From: Stenotrophomonas maltophilia
Lineage (GTDB): Bacteria > Pseudomonadota > Gammaproteobacteria > Xanthomonadales > Xanthomonadaceae
Assembly: GCA_002386405.1 (NCBI GenBank)
Contig: DGIP01000338.1
Coordinates: 1,110-65,109 of the forward strand
Direction: 5' to 3'
DNA: 64,000 bases
Within the stretch, counting starts at the first letter, position 1. Each line of letters begins with the position of its first letter. Positions 56,778 through 64,000 of the stretch are shown piece by piece. Under the pieces are notes generated by a model. The model made no database searches, was not told where the DNA came from, and saw nothing but the letters and a program-made list of their open reading frames with translations. Position numbers and translations under genes: made by a program.

Positions 56778-57890
56778 TTACGCCGGCACTTCTTCGGCGG
56801 CCGGGTAATCAGTAAATCCGGCTTCAGCCCCACCAAAGTACGTGGCCTTGTCAGGCGCGTTCAACGCCAGGCCCTGCTGCAGGCGAAGCGGCAGGTCGGG
56901 GTTGGCGATGAACGGTCGGCCGAAACCGATCAGGTCGGCCCAGCCCTTGGCCAGTGCTTCCTCGGCGCGCTCGACCGTGTACTTGCCCGCGTAGATCAGG
57001 GTGCCGCGATAGATCATCCGCAGCGCTTCCTTGAACGCTACCGGCATCACCGGGGCGTCTTCCCAGTCCGCTTCGGCGATGTGCAGGTAGGCCACGCCGA
57101 TGCTGTCCAGGATGTGCGCGGCGGCCAGGTAGGTGGCCTGCGGGGTGTCGTCCACGGCGCCCTGCAGGGTGGTCAGCGGGGCCAGGCGCACGCCGAGGCG
57201 GTCAGCGCCTACTTCTGCGGCGACCGCTTCGGCGACTTCGCGCAGGAAACGCAGGCGGTTCTGCAGCGAGCCACCGTAGCCGTCGGTGCGCTGGTTGGCC
57301 TGGGAATCGATGAACTGGTTGATCAGGTAGCCGTTGGCGCCGTGCAGTTCAACGCCGTCGAAGCCGGCGTCGATGGCGCGGCGGGCGGCCAGCGCGTAGT
57401 CGCGCACGATCTGCGGGATTTCGCTGATGTCCAGGGCGCGCGGCATGGAGTGCTGGACCATCTCGCCTACCCCGCCCTGCGGGCCGGTGCCGGCGACGTC
57501 GACGAAGACCTTGACGCCGTCGGCCTGCAGGGCCGAGGACGAGACCGGTGCTTCACCGTTCGGCTGCAGGTCCACGTGCGAGACGCGGCCCACGTGCCAG
57601 AGCTGGGCGAAGATGCGGCCGCCAGCGGCGTGCACGGCGTCGGTGACGCCGCGCCAGCCGGCGACCTGGGCGTCGTCGTGGATGCCGGGGGTCCAGGCGT
57701 AGCCCTGCCCCTGCGGGCTGATCTGGGTGCCTTCGCTGACGATCAGGCCGGCCGAGGCGCGCTGGGCGTAGTACTGGGCCATGAGCGGGGTGGCCACGTT
57801 GCCGGTGGCGGCGCGTGAGCGGGTCATCGGCGGCATGACGATGCGGTTGGGCAGGGTCAGCGGGCCGAGGCGGTAGGGGGTGAAGAGCAT
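56778..57890 (-). CDS. nemA: Old yellow enzyme family alkene/ester reductase
   Basis: A 370-residue FMN (beta/alpha)8 oxidoreductase of the OYE family. Family motifs: PNRIVMPPMTRSRA, LWHVGRVSH, the substrate-binding pair in FDGVELHGANGYLINQFID, and the C-terminal GFGRPFIANPDL. It is NADPH-dependent and reduces electrophilic C=C, nitrate esters or N-ethylmaleimide; the natural role is unclear. The symbol reflects closest family resemblance, not proof of substrate. Confidence 0.9.
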   Translation of the reverse strand: MLFTPYRLGPLTLPNRIVMPPMTRSRAATGNVATPLMAQYYAQRASAGLIVSEGTQISPQGQGYAWTPGIHDDAQVAGWRGVTDAVHAAGGRIFAQLWHVGRVSHVDLQPNGEAPVSSSALQADGVKVFVDVAGTGPQGGVGEMVQHSMPRALDISEIPQIVRDYALAARRAIDAGFDGVELHGANGYLINQFIDSQANQRTDGYGGSLQNRLRFLREVAEAVAAEVGADRLGVRLAPLTTLQGAVDDTPQATYLAAAHILDSIGVAYLHIAEADWEDAPVMPVAFKEALRMIYRGTLIYAGKYTVERAEEALAKGWADLIGFGRPFIANPDLPLRLQQGLALNAPDKATYFGGAEAGFTDYPAAEEVPA

Positions 57891-58002
57891 GGGGGTTCCT
57901 TGCTAGAGACTGTGGCAAGGATGGGGATGGCGGGCCGTGGGGAACAGGCCTTTGCCGGCAATAGTGTTGTGACGCCGGTGCAATGATCGGATGCCAGGGA
58001 TC

Positions 58003-58096
58003 GTAGCGACACGCCATGCGTGTCCCACGCGAACCGGCCGAAGCTGGCGTATCGGCTGCGGATGCACCGCCTGGGACACGCGTGGCGTGTCGCTAC
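58003..58096. repeat. Inverted pair of SMAG-type REP palindromes (GACACGC class)
   Basis: 58003-58024: GTAG, GACACGC, 3-nt loop, GCGTGTC. 58075-58096: GACACGC, 3-nt loop, GCGTGTC, CTAC. The second unit reaches into the end of the EcsC gene: its GTAG supplies the TAG stop codon at 58093-58095. Confidence 0.88.
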
Positions 58097-58962
58097 GGGA
58101 TCTCGCCTGCCAGTTGGTTGTAGGCGGCACGCACTGTTTCGTAGCCGTACTGGCGTTCCAGGCGGCGCACGATGAAGTGGCCGCGCGCCATGTCCTGGTA
58201 GTAGTCGGTGAACATGGTGTTCAACGTGGCGCCGGCGACCGCGCCGATGATCGGCACTGCCTGGGCGGCGAACTTCTCGGTGACCACCACGCCGAAACGG
58301 GCGGCGACCTTTTCGACGATCTTGGCCAGCCACTTGCCGGCTTCCTTCGGGGTCAGGCCGATCATCACGCCACCGCCGCCGACCGCCGCGCCGGCCAGTT
58401 CGGCCGACAGGTGGCGCATCACTTCGGCGGTGAAGCCACGGGTGATGTAGTAGCCGGTCTCGCTGGCGTCGTCCTGGCCGGAGTTGCCGCCCAGCGCGAA
58501 TACTTCCAGGCAGGCGTGGCGGGTGCCCATCTCGCTCAGGTCGAAGCCTTCGCTGCGGGCCACGTCGGCGACCGAACGCATCATGATGGTGGTCGACACC
58601 GGCAGTTCCAGGAACAGCGCGGTGAACCCGAACGCACCGCCCAGCGCACCGGTGGTGGCGGCGGCCACCTTGTGCCAGCGCGTGGACGCGGCCTTGCCCG
58701 GGGTGTTGTCCATGCTCCACAGCGCGGCCTGCGCGGATTTGAACAGCGCCGCCTCCACCGCGCCGTGGATCCGCCGCGACACCGACTGCGGCAGCTTCTT
58801 CACCGCGAACTCCAATGGCGAACCGATCAGGTTCGCCATCTTGGCGGTGAGCGTGGGCGATTCGAGCAGGCCCACCGCCCGCTGCAGGTCGGCCCAGTCC
58901 TGCGAGGTCGGCAGGATCTGCGCTTCCAGCGGCGGCGGCACGATACGGACGATATGGCTCAT
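58093..58962 (-). CDS. EcsC-family protein
   Basis: A 289-residue EcsC-domain protein, rich in glycine/alanine helices (AATTGALGGAFGFTALFLELPVSTTIMMRSVADVAR) that may be membrane-associated. It ends RAAYNQLAGEIP. EcsC has an uncertain accessory role to an ABC exporter in Bacillus; here no ABC gene is adjacent. ATG 58962. The stop codon TAG is part of a REP-type palindrome. Confidence 0.85.
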   Translation of the reverse strand: MSHIVRIVPPPLEAQILPTSQDWADLQRAVGLLESPTLTAKMANLIGSPLEFAVKKLPQSVSRRIHGAVEAALFKSAQAALWSMDNTPGKAASTRWHKVAAATTGALGGAFGFTALFLELPVSTTIMMRSVADVARSEGFDLSEMGTRHACLEVFALGGNSGQDDASETGYYITRGFTAEVMRHLSAELAGAAVGGGGVMIGLTPKEAGKWLAKIVEKVAARFGVVVTEKFAAQAVPIIGAVAGATLNTMFTDYYQDMARGHFIVRRLERQYGYETVRAAYNQLAGEIP

Positions 58963-59015
58963 GCCCGGATCATAACCCTGTCCGGTTGAACGTCATGTGC
59001 CCGACGGCGCGCAGG

Positions 59016-59585
59016 TCAGGCCGGCAGGCCGGACAACGCGCCCATGAACTGCCGATAGTGGCGCAGTTCGGCGATCGAATCGTGCACATCGCTCAGCGCG
59101 GTATGGCTGGAGGTCTTGCCTACTCCGGCAGCAACCGAAGGGGCCCAGCGCCGGGCCAGCTCCTTGACCGTGGACACGTCCAGGTTGCGGTAGTGGAAGT
59201 ACTTCTCCAGGCGCGGCATTTCACGGTGCAGGAAACGGCGGTCCTGGCAGATCGAGTTGCCGCACATCGGCGAGGCGCCGGCCCTGATCCACTGTGCCAG
59301 GAAGTTCACCGTCTGCGCCTCGGCCTGCGCCAGGGTGACCTGGCTGTCGACCACGCGCTGCCACAGGCCCGAACGGCGGTGCTGGTTGCGGTTCCACTCG
59401 TCCATTGCCTCCAGGCGCTCCACCGGGTGGTGGATGGCGAACTCCGGGCCTTCGGCCAGCACGTTCAACTGCGCGTCGGTGACGACGGTAGCGATCTCGA
59501 TGATCGAATCGTTGTCGGTATCCAGACCGGTCATTTCCAGGTCGATCCAGATCAGTCGTTCGCCTTCGGCGCCGTTGTCCGCCAT
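59016..59585 (-). CDS. orn: Oligoribonuclease
   Basis: A 189-residue DEDDh 3'-5' exonuclease that degrades two- to five-nucleotide RNAs, including pGpG from c-di-GMP turnover. Exo I motif: [12 protein letters not shown]. Exo [17 protein letters not shown]. Exo [20 protein letters not shown]. Length is standard. It stands alone, with 53 bp to the EcsC gene upstream and 66 bp to tadA. Confidence 0.98.
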   Translation of the reverse strand: MADNGAEGERLIWIDLEMTGLDTDNDSIIEIATVVTDAQLNVLAEGPEFAIHHPVERLEAMDEWNRNQHRRSGLWQRVVDSQVTLAQAEAQTVNFLAQWIRAGASPMCGNSICQDRRFLHREMPRLEKYFHYRNLDVSTVKELARRWAPSVAAGVGKTSSHTALSDVHDSIAELRHYRQFMGALSGLPA

Positions 59586-59651
59586 GTCCTGCCCTTGTGC
59601 AGAGAGTAATGCGACATGATACCGCCTTCACGGTGTGGCCCTGCCGTGAAA

Positions 59652-60176
59652 TCACTCCAGCAGCAGCGGCGGCTTGCCTCGTTTGGCCCGGAAGTAATTG
59701 GTCAGCCGCGTGCTGGCTTCTTTCGCCAGCACCCCCGCGTGCAGCTCAACGCGGTGGTTGTGGCGGGCATCGCCAAGCAGGTCGAACACACTGCCGCAGG
59801 CACCGGTCTTGGGATCGGTAGCTGCATAGACCAGCCGCGCCACCCGCGCATGCACCACCGCCATCGCGCACATGGCACACGGTTCCAGCGTCACATACAG
59901 GGTACTGCCCAGCAGGCGGTGGTTGGCCAGTGCCCTGCCCGCCTGGCGCATCGCCACGATTTCAGCGTGGGCGCTGGGGTCGTGGTCGGCGATGTTGAGG
60001 TTCCAGCCTTCGCCGAGAACCGTGCCGTCGGCGCCGACCAGCACCGCGCCTACCGGGATTTCGTTGAACTCGCGCTCGGCACGTTCGGCCAGGCGCAATG
60101 CATGCTGCATCCAGTATTCGTCCTGGTCGTGCACCGGCACGCCCAGCGGCGGGGGCGGCGGCAGGCGCTCAACCAC
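59652..60176 (-). CDS. tadA: tRNA-specific adenosine deaminase
   Basis: A 174-residue cytidine-deaminase-fold enzyme that makes inosine at the wobble position of tRNA-Arg(ACG). Zinc-site motifs: [11 protein letters not shown] (H70, E72) and [11 protein letters not shown] (C100, C103). The start is GTG at 60176 with AAGG about 9 nt upstream, overlapping the end of mntR by 8 nt. An ATG further in would cut the N-terminus to MQHALRLAE. Confidence 0.93.
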   Translation of the reverse strand: MVERLPPPPPLGVPVHDQDEYWMQHALRLAERAEREFNEIPVGAVLVGADGTVLGEGWNLNIADHDPSAHAEIVAMRQAGRALANHRLLGSTLYVTLEPCAMCAMAVVHARVARLVYAATDPKTGACGSVFDLLGDARHNHRVELHAGVLAKEASTRLTNYFRAKRGKPPLLLE

Positions 60177-60627
60177 GGCCGTCGGCCTTGCGTACGAACG
60201 CCTCGAACGCGGCCAGGGTGGCCTCGCTGACATGGTGTTCGATGCCTTCGGCATCGCGCCGGGCCGAATCGGCATCCACGCCCAGGGCCAGCAGGAAGCG
60301 CTCCACGGTCTGGTGGCGGGCGCGCATTTCCACCGCCAGCTGCTCGCCGGCCGGGGTGAGGAACACGCCCCGGTACGGGCGCTGGATCGCCCAGCCTTCC
60401 TTGACCAAACGCTTGAGCGCCTTGGCCACGGTTGGCTGGGCCACGCCCAGGCGGGTGGCGATGTCCACCTGGCGGGCCTCGCGGCCATCGGCGATCAGGT
60501 CCGCGATCAGCTCCACGTAGTCTTCGACCAGCTCCGAGCGGCGCGCCTCGCGCACCTGCACGAACCCCTCCACGTGCACCTGGGCATCGATCAGCGGGGT
60601 GGGCGGCTTGGCTCGGGTGGGCGACAT
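60169..60627 (-). CDS. mntR: Manganese-responsive regulator MntR (DtxR family)
   Basis: A 152-residue DtxR-family repressor. The N-terminal winged helix is [30 protein letters not shown], with [28 protein letters not shown] before it. The metal-site residues sit in [23 protein letters not shown]. It closely matches E. coli MntR and likely controls manganese uptake and export genes; none is adjacent. It overlaps tadA by 8 nt. Confidence 0.93.
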   Translation of the reverse strand: MSPTRAKPPTPLIDAQVHVEGFVQVREARRSELVEDYVELIADLIADGREARQVDIATRLGVAQPTVAKALKRLVKEGWAIQRPYRGVFLTPAGEQLAVEMRARHQTVERFLLALGVDADSARRDAEGIEHHVSEATLAAFEAFVRKADGRG

Positions 60628-60636
60628 GCGCCCAGT

Positions 60637-61752
60637 TTAACGAACCTGCCGCTGCAGCGGGGTCTCGAACAGGACCACGCCTTCCAGGTTGCGCGCCGCC
60701 AGCAGGCCGCCATGCGCCCGGGCGAACTCGTGGGCAATGAACAGCCCCAACCCCAGCCCGCGGCTGTCGTGGAAACTGGCCTTGAACGGCTCGAACAGGC
60801 GCGGCAGCAGGGTTTCCGGAATCTGCCCGGCATTGCGCACCTGCAGCCGCAGCGAATCGCCGGGCAGGCCACGCACCAGCACCTGCACCGGCGCATCGCC
60901 GCCATGCAGCACCGCGTTGCCGATCAGGTTGGAGAGCAGCTGCGCCAAGCGATCCGGATCGCCCTGCAGGCGGGTGTCGCCTTCCACGTGCAGCTCGATC
61001 TTCGCCTTCGGGTGCGCGCGACCGACCTCGTTGACCACCACGGCCGCCACTTCGGCCAGGTCGCATTCCTCGGTCTGCAGGCGCAGGCCGCCGCTCCGGA
61101 TCCGCGAGAAATCCAGCAGCTGCTCGACCATCCGCGCCATCCGCACCGCGCTGTTTTCCAGGTGCACCAGGGTCTGCTGCGCGGACGGGTCGTCGGGCAG
61201 GTCCAGCGACAGCTTGTCGGCGCAGAGCAGGATCGCCGACAGCGGCGTGCGCAGGTCGTGGGTGAGCACGGCCATCATGGTTTCATTGAGCTTGAGCGCG
61301 TGCTCCAGCGCCTGGTTGCGCGCCTTGAGCAGCTGCTTCTGCTGGTAGAGCTCGATGAACACGTTGACCTTGCTCATGATCACCTGCGGCTCGATCGGCT
61401 TGTGCAGGAAGTCCACCGCGCCGCTTTCGTAGCCCTTGAACGCGCGCACCGGATCGTTCGGCGAGGCGGTCAGGAAGATGATCGGCACATCGCGGCTGCG
61501 CTGCGAGCCGCGCATCAGCTCGGCCAGCGAAAAACCGTCGATCTCCGGCATGTGCACGTCCAGCAGCGCCAGCGCCACTTCGTGTTCGAGCAGCAGTTCC
61601 AGCGCTTCGGCACCCGAGGCCGCGCACAGGATGTCCAGGCCGTCGCGGCGCAGCAGCGCCTCCATGGCGACCAGGTTCTGGGGTACGTCATCGACGATGA
61701 GCAGGTTCACCCGCTCGTTGGCCGGCGTCGTGGTGGACTCGATAAGGTTCAT
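60637..61752 (-). CDS. Hybrid response regulator / histidine kinase (REC-HisKA-HATPase)
   Basis: A 371-residue cytoplasmic signalling protein. An N-terminal receiver domain (about 15-135) has phospho-acceptor D65 in LALLDVHMPE. A dimerisation domain follows, with H165 in LTHDLRTPLSA, and then a HATPase domain with LSNLIGNAVLHGG and GLGLGLFIAHEF. It overlaps the stand-alone CheB by 4 nt and is the last gene of a four-gene operon (hybrid kinase, CheR, CheB, this protein). No transmembrane segment: input is via the receiver domain. Confidence 0.93.
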   Translation of the reverse strand: MNLIESTTTPANERVNLLIVDDVPQNLVAMEALLRRDGLDILCAASGAEALELLLEHEVALALLDVHMPEIDGFSLAELMRGSQRSRDVPIIFLTASPNDPVRAFKGYESGAVDFLHKPIEPQVIMSKVNVFIELYQQKQLLKARNQALEHALKLNETMMAVLTHDLRTPLSAILLCADKLSLDLPDDPSAQQTLVHLENSAVRMARMVEQLLDFSRIRSGGLRLQTEECDLAEVAAVVVNEVGRAHPKAKIELHVEGDTRLQGDPDRLAQLLSNLIGNAVLHGGDAPVQVLVRGLPGDSLRLQVRNAGQIPETLLPRLFEPFKASFHDSRGLGLGLFIAHEFARAHGGLLAARNLEGVVLFETPLQRQVR

Positions 61753-62333
61753 CGGGCAAGGCCTTTCATGCGCGAGCATAGGGAGGTGAGCGTCAGCACC
61801 GCATCGGCGCCGGCATGTGCCAGCGCAGCCGCTGGCATGATCGGGGAATAGGCATCGTCGGGGCACTGGATCCAGGCCTGGCCACCGGCGTTGCGGACGG
61901 CGGCCACGCCGGCACTGCCGTCGTTGCTGGCCCCGGTGAGCAGGATGGCCAGCACGCCGCTGCCGAACACCTCGGCGGCGCTTTCGAACAGCGGGTCGAT
62001 CGCCGGTCGCGAGAACAGCACCGGCGCGTCCACCGACAACGCCAGGGTACTGCGGCTTTCCACCAGCAGATGGTAGTCCGGCGGCGCGAAGGTGACCGTG
62101 CCGGGCAGCAGCGGCTGCTTGTCCTCCGCTTCGCACACCGGCAACGGGCAGCGCAGCCCGAGCAGGTCGGCAATCCGGCTGGGGCGGTCGCGCGGCAGGT
62201 GCAACACCACCAGTACCGGCATCGGCAGGTCGGCGGGCAGCGCAGCCAGCAGCTGCTGCAGCGCGCTCACGCCGCCGGCGGAAGCGCCGACCACGATGAC
62301 CTCGATCTCGGGCAGCTCGGGGGTCGCGTTCAT
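61749..62333 (-). CDS. cheB: CheB-type methylesterase, catalytic domain only
   Basis: A 194-residue protein lacking the usual N-terminal receiver domain. Catalytic triad: S18 in VVGASAGGVSAL, H45 in VVLHLPRDRPS, D138 in LTGASNDGSAG. CheB deamidates or demethylates chemoreceptors; without a receiver domain its activity would be controlled some other way. It overlaps CheR by 1 nt and the REC-kinase gene by 4 nt. Confidence 0.9.
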   Translation of the reverse strand: MNATPELPEIEVIVVGASAGGVSALQQLLAALPADLPMPVLVVLHLPRDRPSRIADLLGLRCPLPVCEAEDKQPLLPGTVTFAPPDYHLLVESRSTLALSVDAPVLFSRPAIDPLFESAAEVFGSGVLAILLTGASNDGSAGVAAVRNAGGQAWIQCPDDAYSPIMPAAALAHAGADAVLTLTSLCSRMKGLAR

Positions 62334-63157
62334 CAGGCCAGCTTCCGGTACAGGCGCTGTTCGCGCGCGCAGGCTTCAAATTCATCGGCATGCTCGCCGA
62401 ACTGCAGCGATTCCTTGCTGCCCAGCCCGAGGAAGCCACGGTGCACCAGCGCCTCGTGGAACAGGCCGATGGCGCGGTCCTGCAGGGCACGCTGGAAATA
62501 GATCAGCACGTTGCGGCACGACACCAGGTGCACTTCGGAAAACACGGTGTCGGTGGCCAGGCTGTGGTCGGCGAACACGATGTTGCGCTTGAGCCGGCGG
62601 TCGAACACCACGCTGCCATAGCCGGTGCTGTAGTAGTCCGACAGCGAGCCGGTGCCGCCCGCTTCCAGGTAGTTGCGGCTGAACTGGGCCAGCCGGTCCA
62701 GCGCGAACGCGCCGGTTTCGGCGGCTTCCAGCGCATCGGGGTTGATGTCGGTGGCGTAGATGATGGCGCGGTCCAGCAGGCCTTCTTCCTGCAGCAGGAT
62801 CGCCAGCGACCACACTTCCTCGCCGGTGCTGCAGCCGGCGATCCACAGTTTGATGGACGGATAGGTGCGCAGCACCGGGATGGCGTGCTCGCGCAGCATG
62901 CGGAAGTAGGCCGGGTCACGGAACATCTCCGAGACCTGCACGGTGAAGTACTGCATGGCCAGCGAGAAGGTTTCCGGCTCATGCAGCAGCCGGTGCTGCA
63001 ACGCGCCCATGTTGTCGCACTCGAAGCGCGCCATGGCATGGCGCATGCGCCGGCGCAGCGACGCCAGCGCGTAGTCGCGGAAGTCGTAATGGTAGCGCTG
63101 GTACACCGCCTCCAACAGCAGGCGCAGTTCCAGGTCGAACAGCTCGGCGTCGTTCAT
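62333..63157 (-). CDS. cheR: CheR-type protein-glutamate methyltransferase
   Basis: A 274-residue CheR with an N-terminal helical domain (FRDYALASLRRRMRHAM) and a C-terminal SAM-binding domain with WIAGCSTGEEVWSLAI, ATDINPDALEAAETG and VSCRNVLIYF. ATG 63157 overlaps the upstream kinase stop by 4 nt (ATGA). It may methylate a chemoreceptor or a signalling protein within this operon; no methyl-accepting protein is in the window. Confidence 0.92.
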   Translation of the reverse strand: MNDAELFDLELRLLLEAVYQRYHYDFRDYALASLRRRMRHAMARFECDNMGALQHRLLHEPETFSLAMQYFTVQVSEMFRDPAYFRMLREHAIPVLRTYPSIKLWIAGCSTGEEVWSLAILLQEEGLLDRAIIYATDINPDALEAAETGAFALDRLAQFSRNYLEAGGTGSLSDYYSTGYGSVVFDRRLKRNIVFADHSLATDTVFSEVHLVSCRNVLIYFQRALQDRAIGLFHEALVHRGFLGLGSKESLQFGEHADEFEACAREQRLYRKLA

Positions 63158-64000
63158 CGGCGCGAACACCACACGCGGCAGAGCGACACCAGCTTGTCCA
63201 CGTCGATCGGCTTGGCGATGTAATCGTTGGCCCCGGCCTGCAGGCAGTGTTCGCGGTCGTCTGGCATGGCCTTGGCGGTCAGCGCGATGATCGGCAGGTC
63301 GCGCCAGCGGTTGTCGCGGCGGATCTCGCGCATCGCGGTCAGCCCGTCCATCTCCGGCATCATGATGTCCATCAGCACCAGGTCGATGTCCGGGCCCAGC
63401 TTGTCCAGCGCTTCCCGGCCGTTGCGGGCGATTTCCAGCTTCACCCCCAGCGGCTCCAGCACGCTGGACAGGGCGAAGATGTTGCGCACATCGTCCTCGG
63501 CCAGCAGCACGGTGCGCCCGTCCAGCACCGCATCGCGGCGGCGCGCTTCGCGCAGCAGGCGCTGCTGGTCGCTGGGCAGCGAGGCTTCCACGCTGTGCAG
63601 GAACAGGGTCACTTCATCGAGCAGGCGCTCGGGCGAGCGCGCGCCCTTGATGATGATGCTCTTCGAATAGCGGCGCAGGCGCTGCTCTTCATCGCGGGTC
63701 AGGGCGCGGCCGGTGTAGACGATGACCGGCGGGAAGGCCACCGCCTCGTTGCCGGCCATGTATTCGAGCAGGTCGTAGCCGGTGCCATCGGGCAGCGCCA
63801 GGTCGGTGACCATGCAGTCGAAGGTGGAGGCACCCAGTTCGGCCTTCGCTTCGGCCAGGCTGCCCACCGCGGTGATCTCCAGCTGGTCGCGGCCCAGCAG
63901 CAGCTGCAGGTTGGAGCGCAGGGCGCTGTCGTCCTCGACGATCAACAGGCGGCGCACATCGCGCTCGCTGGTCGCCTCCAGCTGCTGGATCGCCTCGACC
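63154..64000 (-). CDS. C-terminal end of a hybrid histidine kinase with two receiver domains (5' end outside window)
   Basis: An open frame that enters from beyond base 64000 and gives about 281 residues. Two receiver domains are visible: the first begins RRLLIVEDDSALRSN and has its acceptor in CMVTDLALPDGTG; the second begins TVLLAEDDVRNIFAL and has its acceptor in LVLMDIMMPEMDG. The N-terminal kinase and sensor parts are missing. Together with cheR, cheB and the REC-kinase gene downstream it forms one overlapping operon. Confidence 0.88.
   Translation of the reverse strand, partial: VEAIQQLEATSERDVRRLLIVEDDSALRSNLQLLLGRDQLEITAVGSLAEAKAELGASTFDCMVTDLALPDGTGYDLLEYMAGNEAVAFPPVIVYTGRALTRDEEQRLRRYSKSIIIKGARSPERLLDEVTLFLHSVEASLPSDQQRLLREARRRDAVLDGRTVLLAEDDVRNIFALSSVLEPLGVKLEIARNGREALDKLGPDIDLVLMDIMMPEMDGLTAMREIRRDNRWRDLPIIALTAKAMPDDREHCLQAGANDYIAKPIDVDKLVSLCRVWCSRR

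Overview
The window is 64 kb of high-GC (about two-thirds G+C) gammaproteobacterial chromosome. It most likely comes from a Stenotrophomonas species, or at least from the Xanthomonadaceae. Three things point there: the gene order (hisGDCBHAFI preceded by a TrpR-like regulator, thrABC next to a Crp/FNR gene, guaBA beside folD), the protein sequences, and several short palindromes carrying a terminal GTAG/CTAC tetranucleotide, which match the SMAG repeats known from S. maltophilia. Nearly all of it is chromosomal housekeeping and metabolic DNA. I saw no insertion sequence, prophage, integron or CRISPR array.

Layout. 1-857: 3'-truncated metallophosphoesterase. 947-8356: complete histidine operon on the minus strand, every junction after hisG overlapping, headed by a small TrpR/YerC-like regulator with a perfect 11-bp inverted repeat over its own promoter. 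8757-11046: hisS and a divergent FNR-type regulator. 11075-16073: thrABC, with a threonine-rich leader peptide upstream that is too short to be called by routine gene finding. 16200-20096: an EamA exporter with an AraC regulator, a GNAT enzyme, small proteins and tRNA-Arg(CCT). 20221-27690: kdsA, an ALDH7-type dehydrogenase plus an SDR, a DUF4190-like gene with an internal TAG, a methyltransferase, pyrD-murB and a second EamA transporter. 27710-32852: an APH(9)-like kinase, then a two-gene unit (HTH protein with a degenerate P-loop domain, and a membrane-anchored AAA/STAND ATPase), then a DUF3592 protein. 33108-36197: large secreted discoidin/six-hairpin protein behind a LacI-type operator. 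36252-46772: nine-gene minus-strand cluster (TonB receptor, FMN reductase, DUF3088, two LLM monooxygenases, M20 deacetylase, GNAT, fused ABC permease-ATPase, binding protein). 46941-49112: frameshifted GlxA-type regulator, then a TetR regulator and a membrane protein sharing an operator motif. 49236-59585: guaBA, folD, a CPA2 antiporter, a rhodanese-MoeB fusion, an old yellow enzyme, EcsC and orn. 59652-64000: tadA-mntR, then a signalling operon (hybrid kinase, CheR, stand-alone CheB, REC-histidine kinase).

How the genes work together. The his and thr operons are amino-acid biosynthesis units with different control: apparently a repressor for his and a leader peptide for thr. The 36-47 kb cluster has the parts of the acetylate, S-oxygenate, deacetylate routes described for S-modified cysteines in Bacillus (yxe and ytm/ytn operons), here with a TonB receptor and periplasmic uptake. 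I infer a sulfur-salvage role; the substrate is unknown.

Three genes appear disrupted: the DUF4190-like gene (TAG at 23714), the TonB receptor (TAA at 46425-46427) and the GlxA-type regulator (1-nt frameshift near 47205). These may be real decay or assembly errors. The HTH/ATPase pair at 28849-32261 is the best candidate for an undescribed system.
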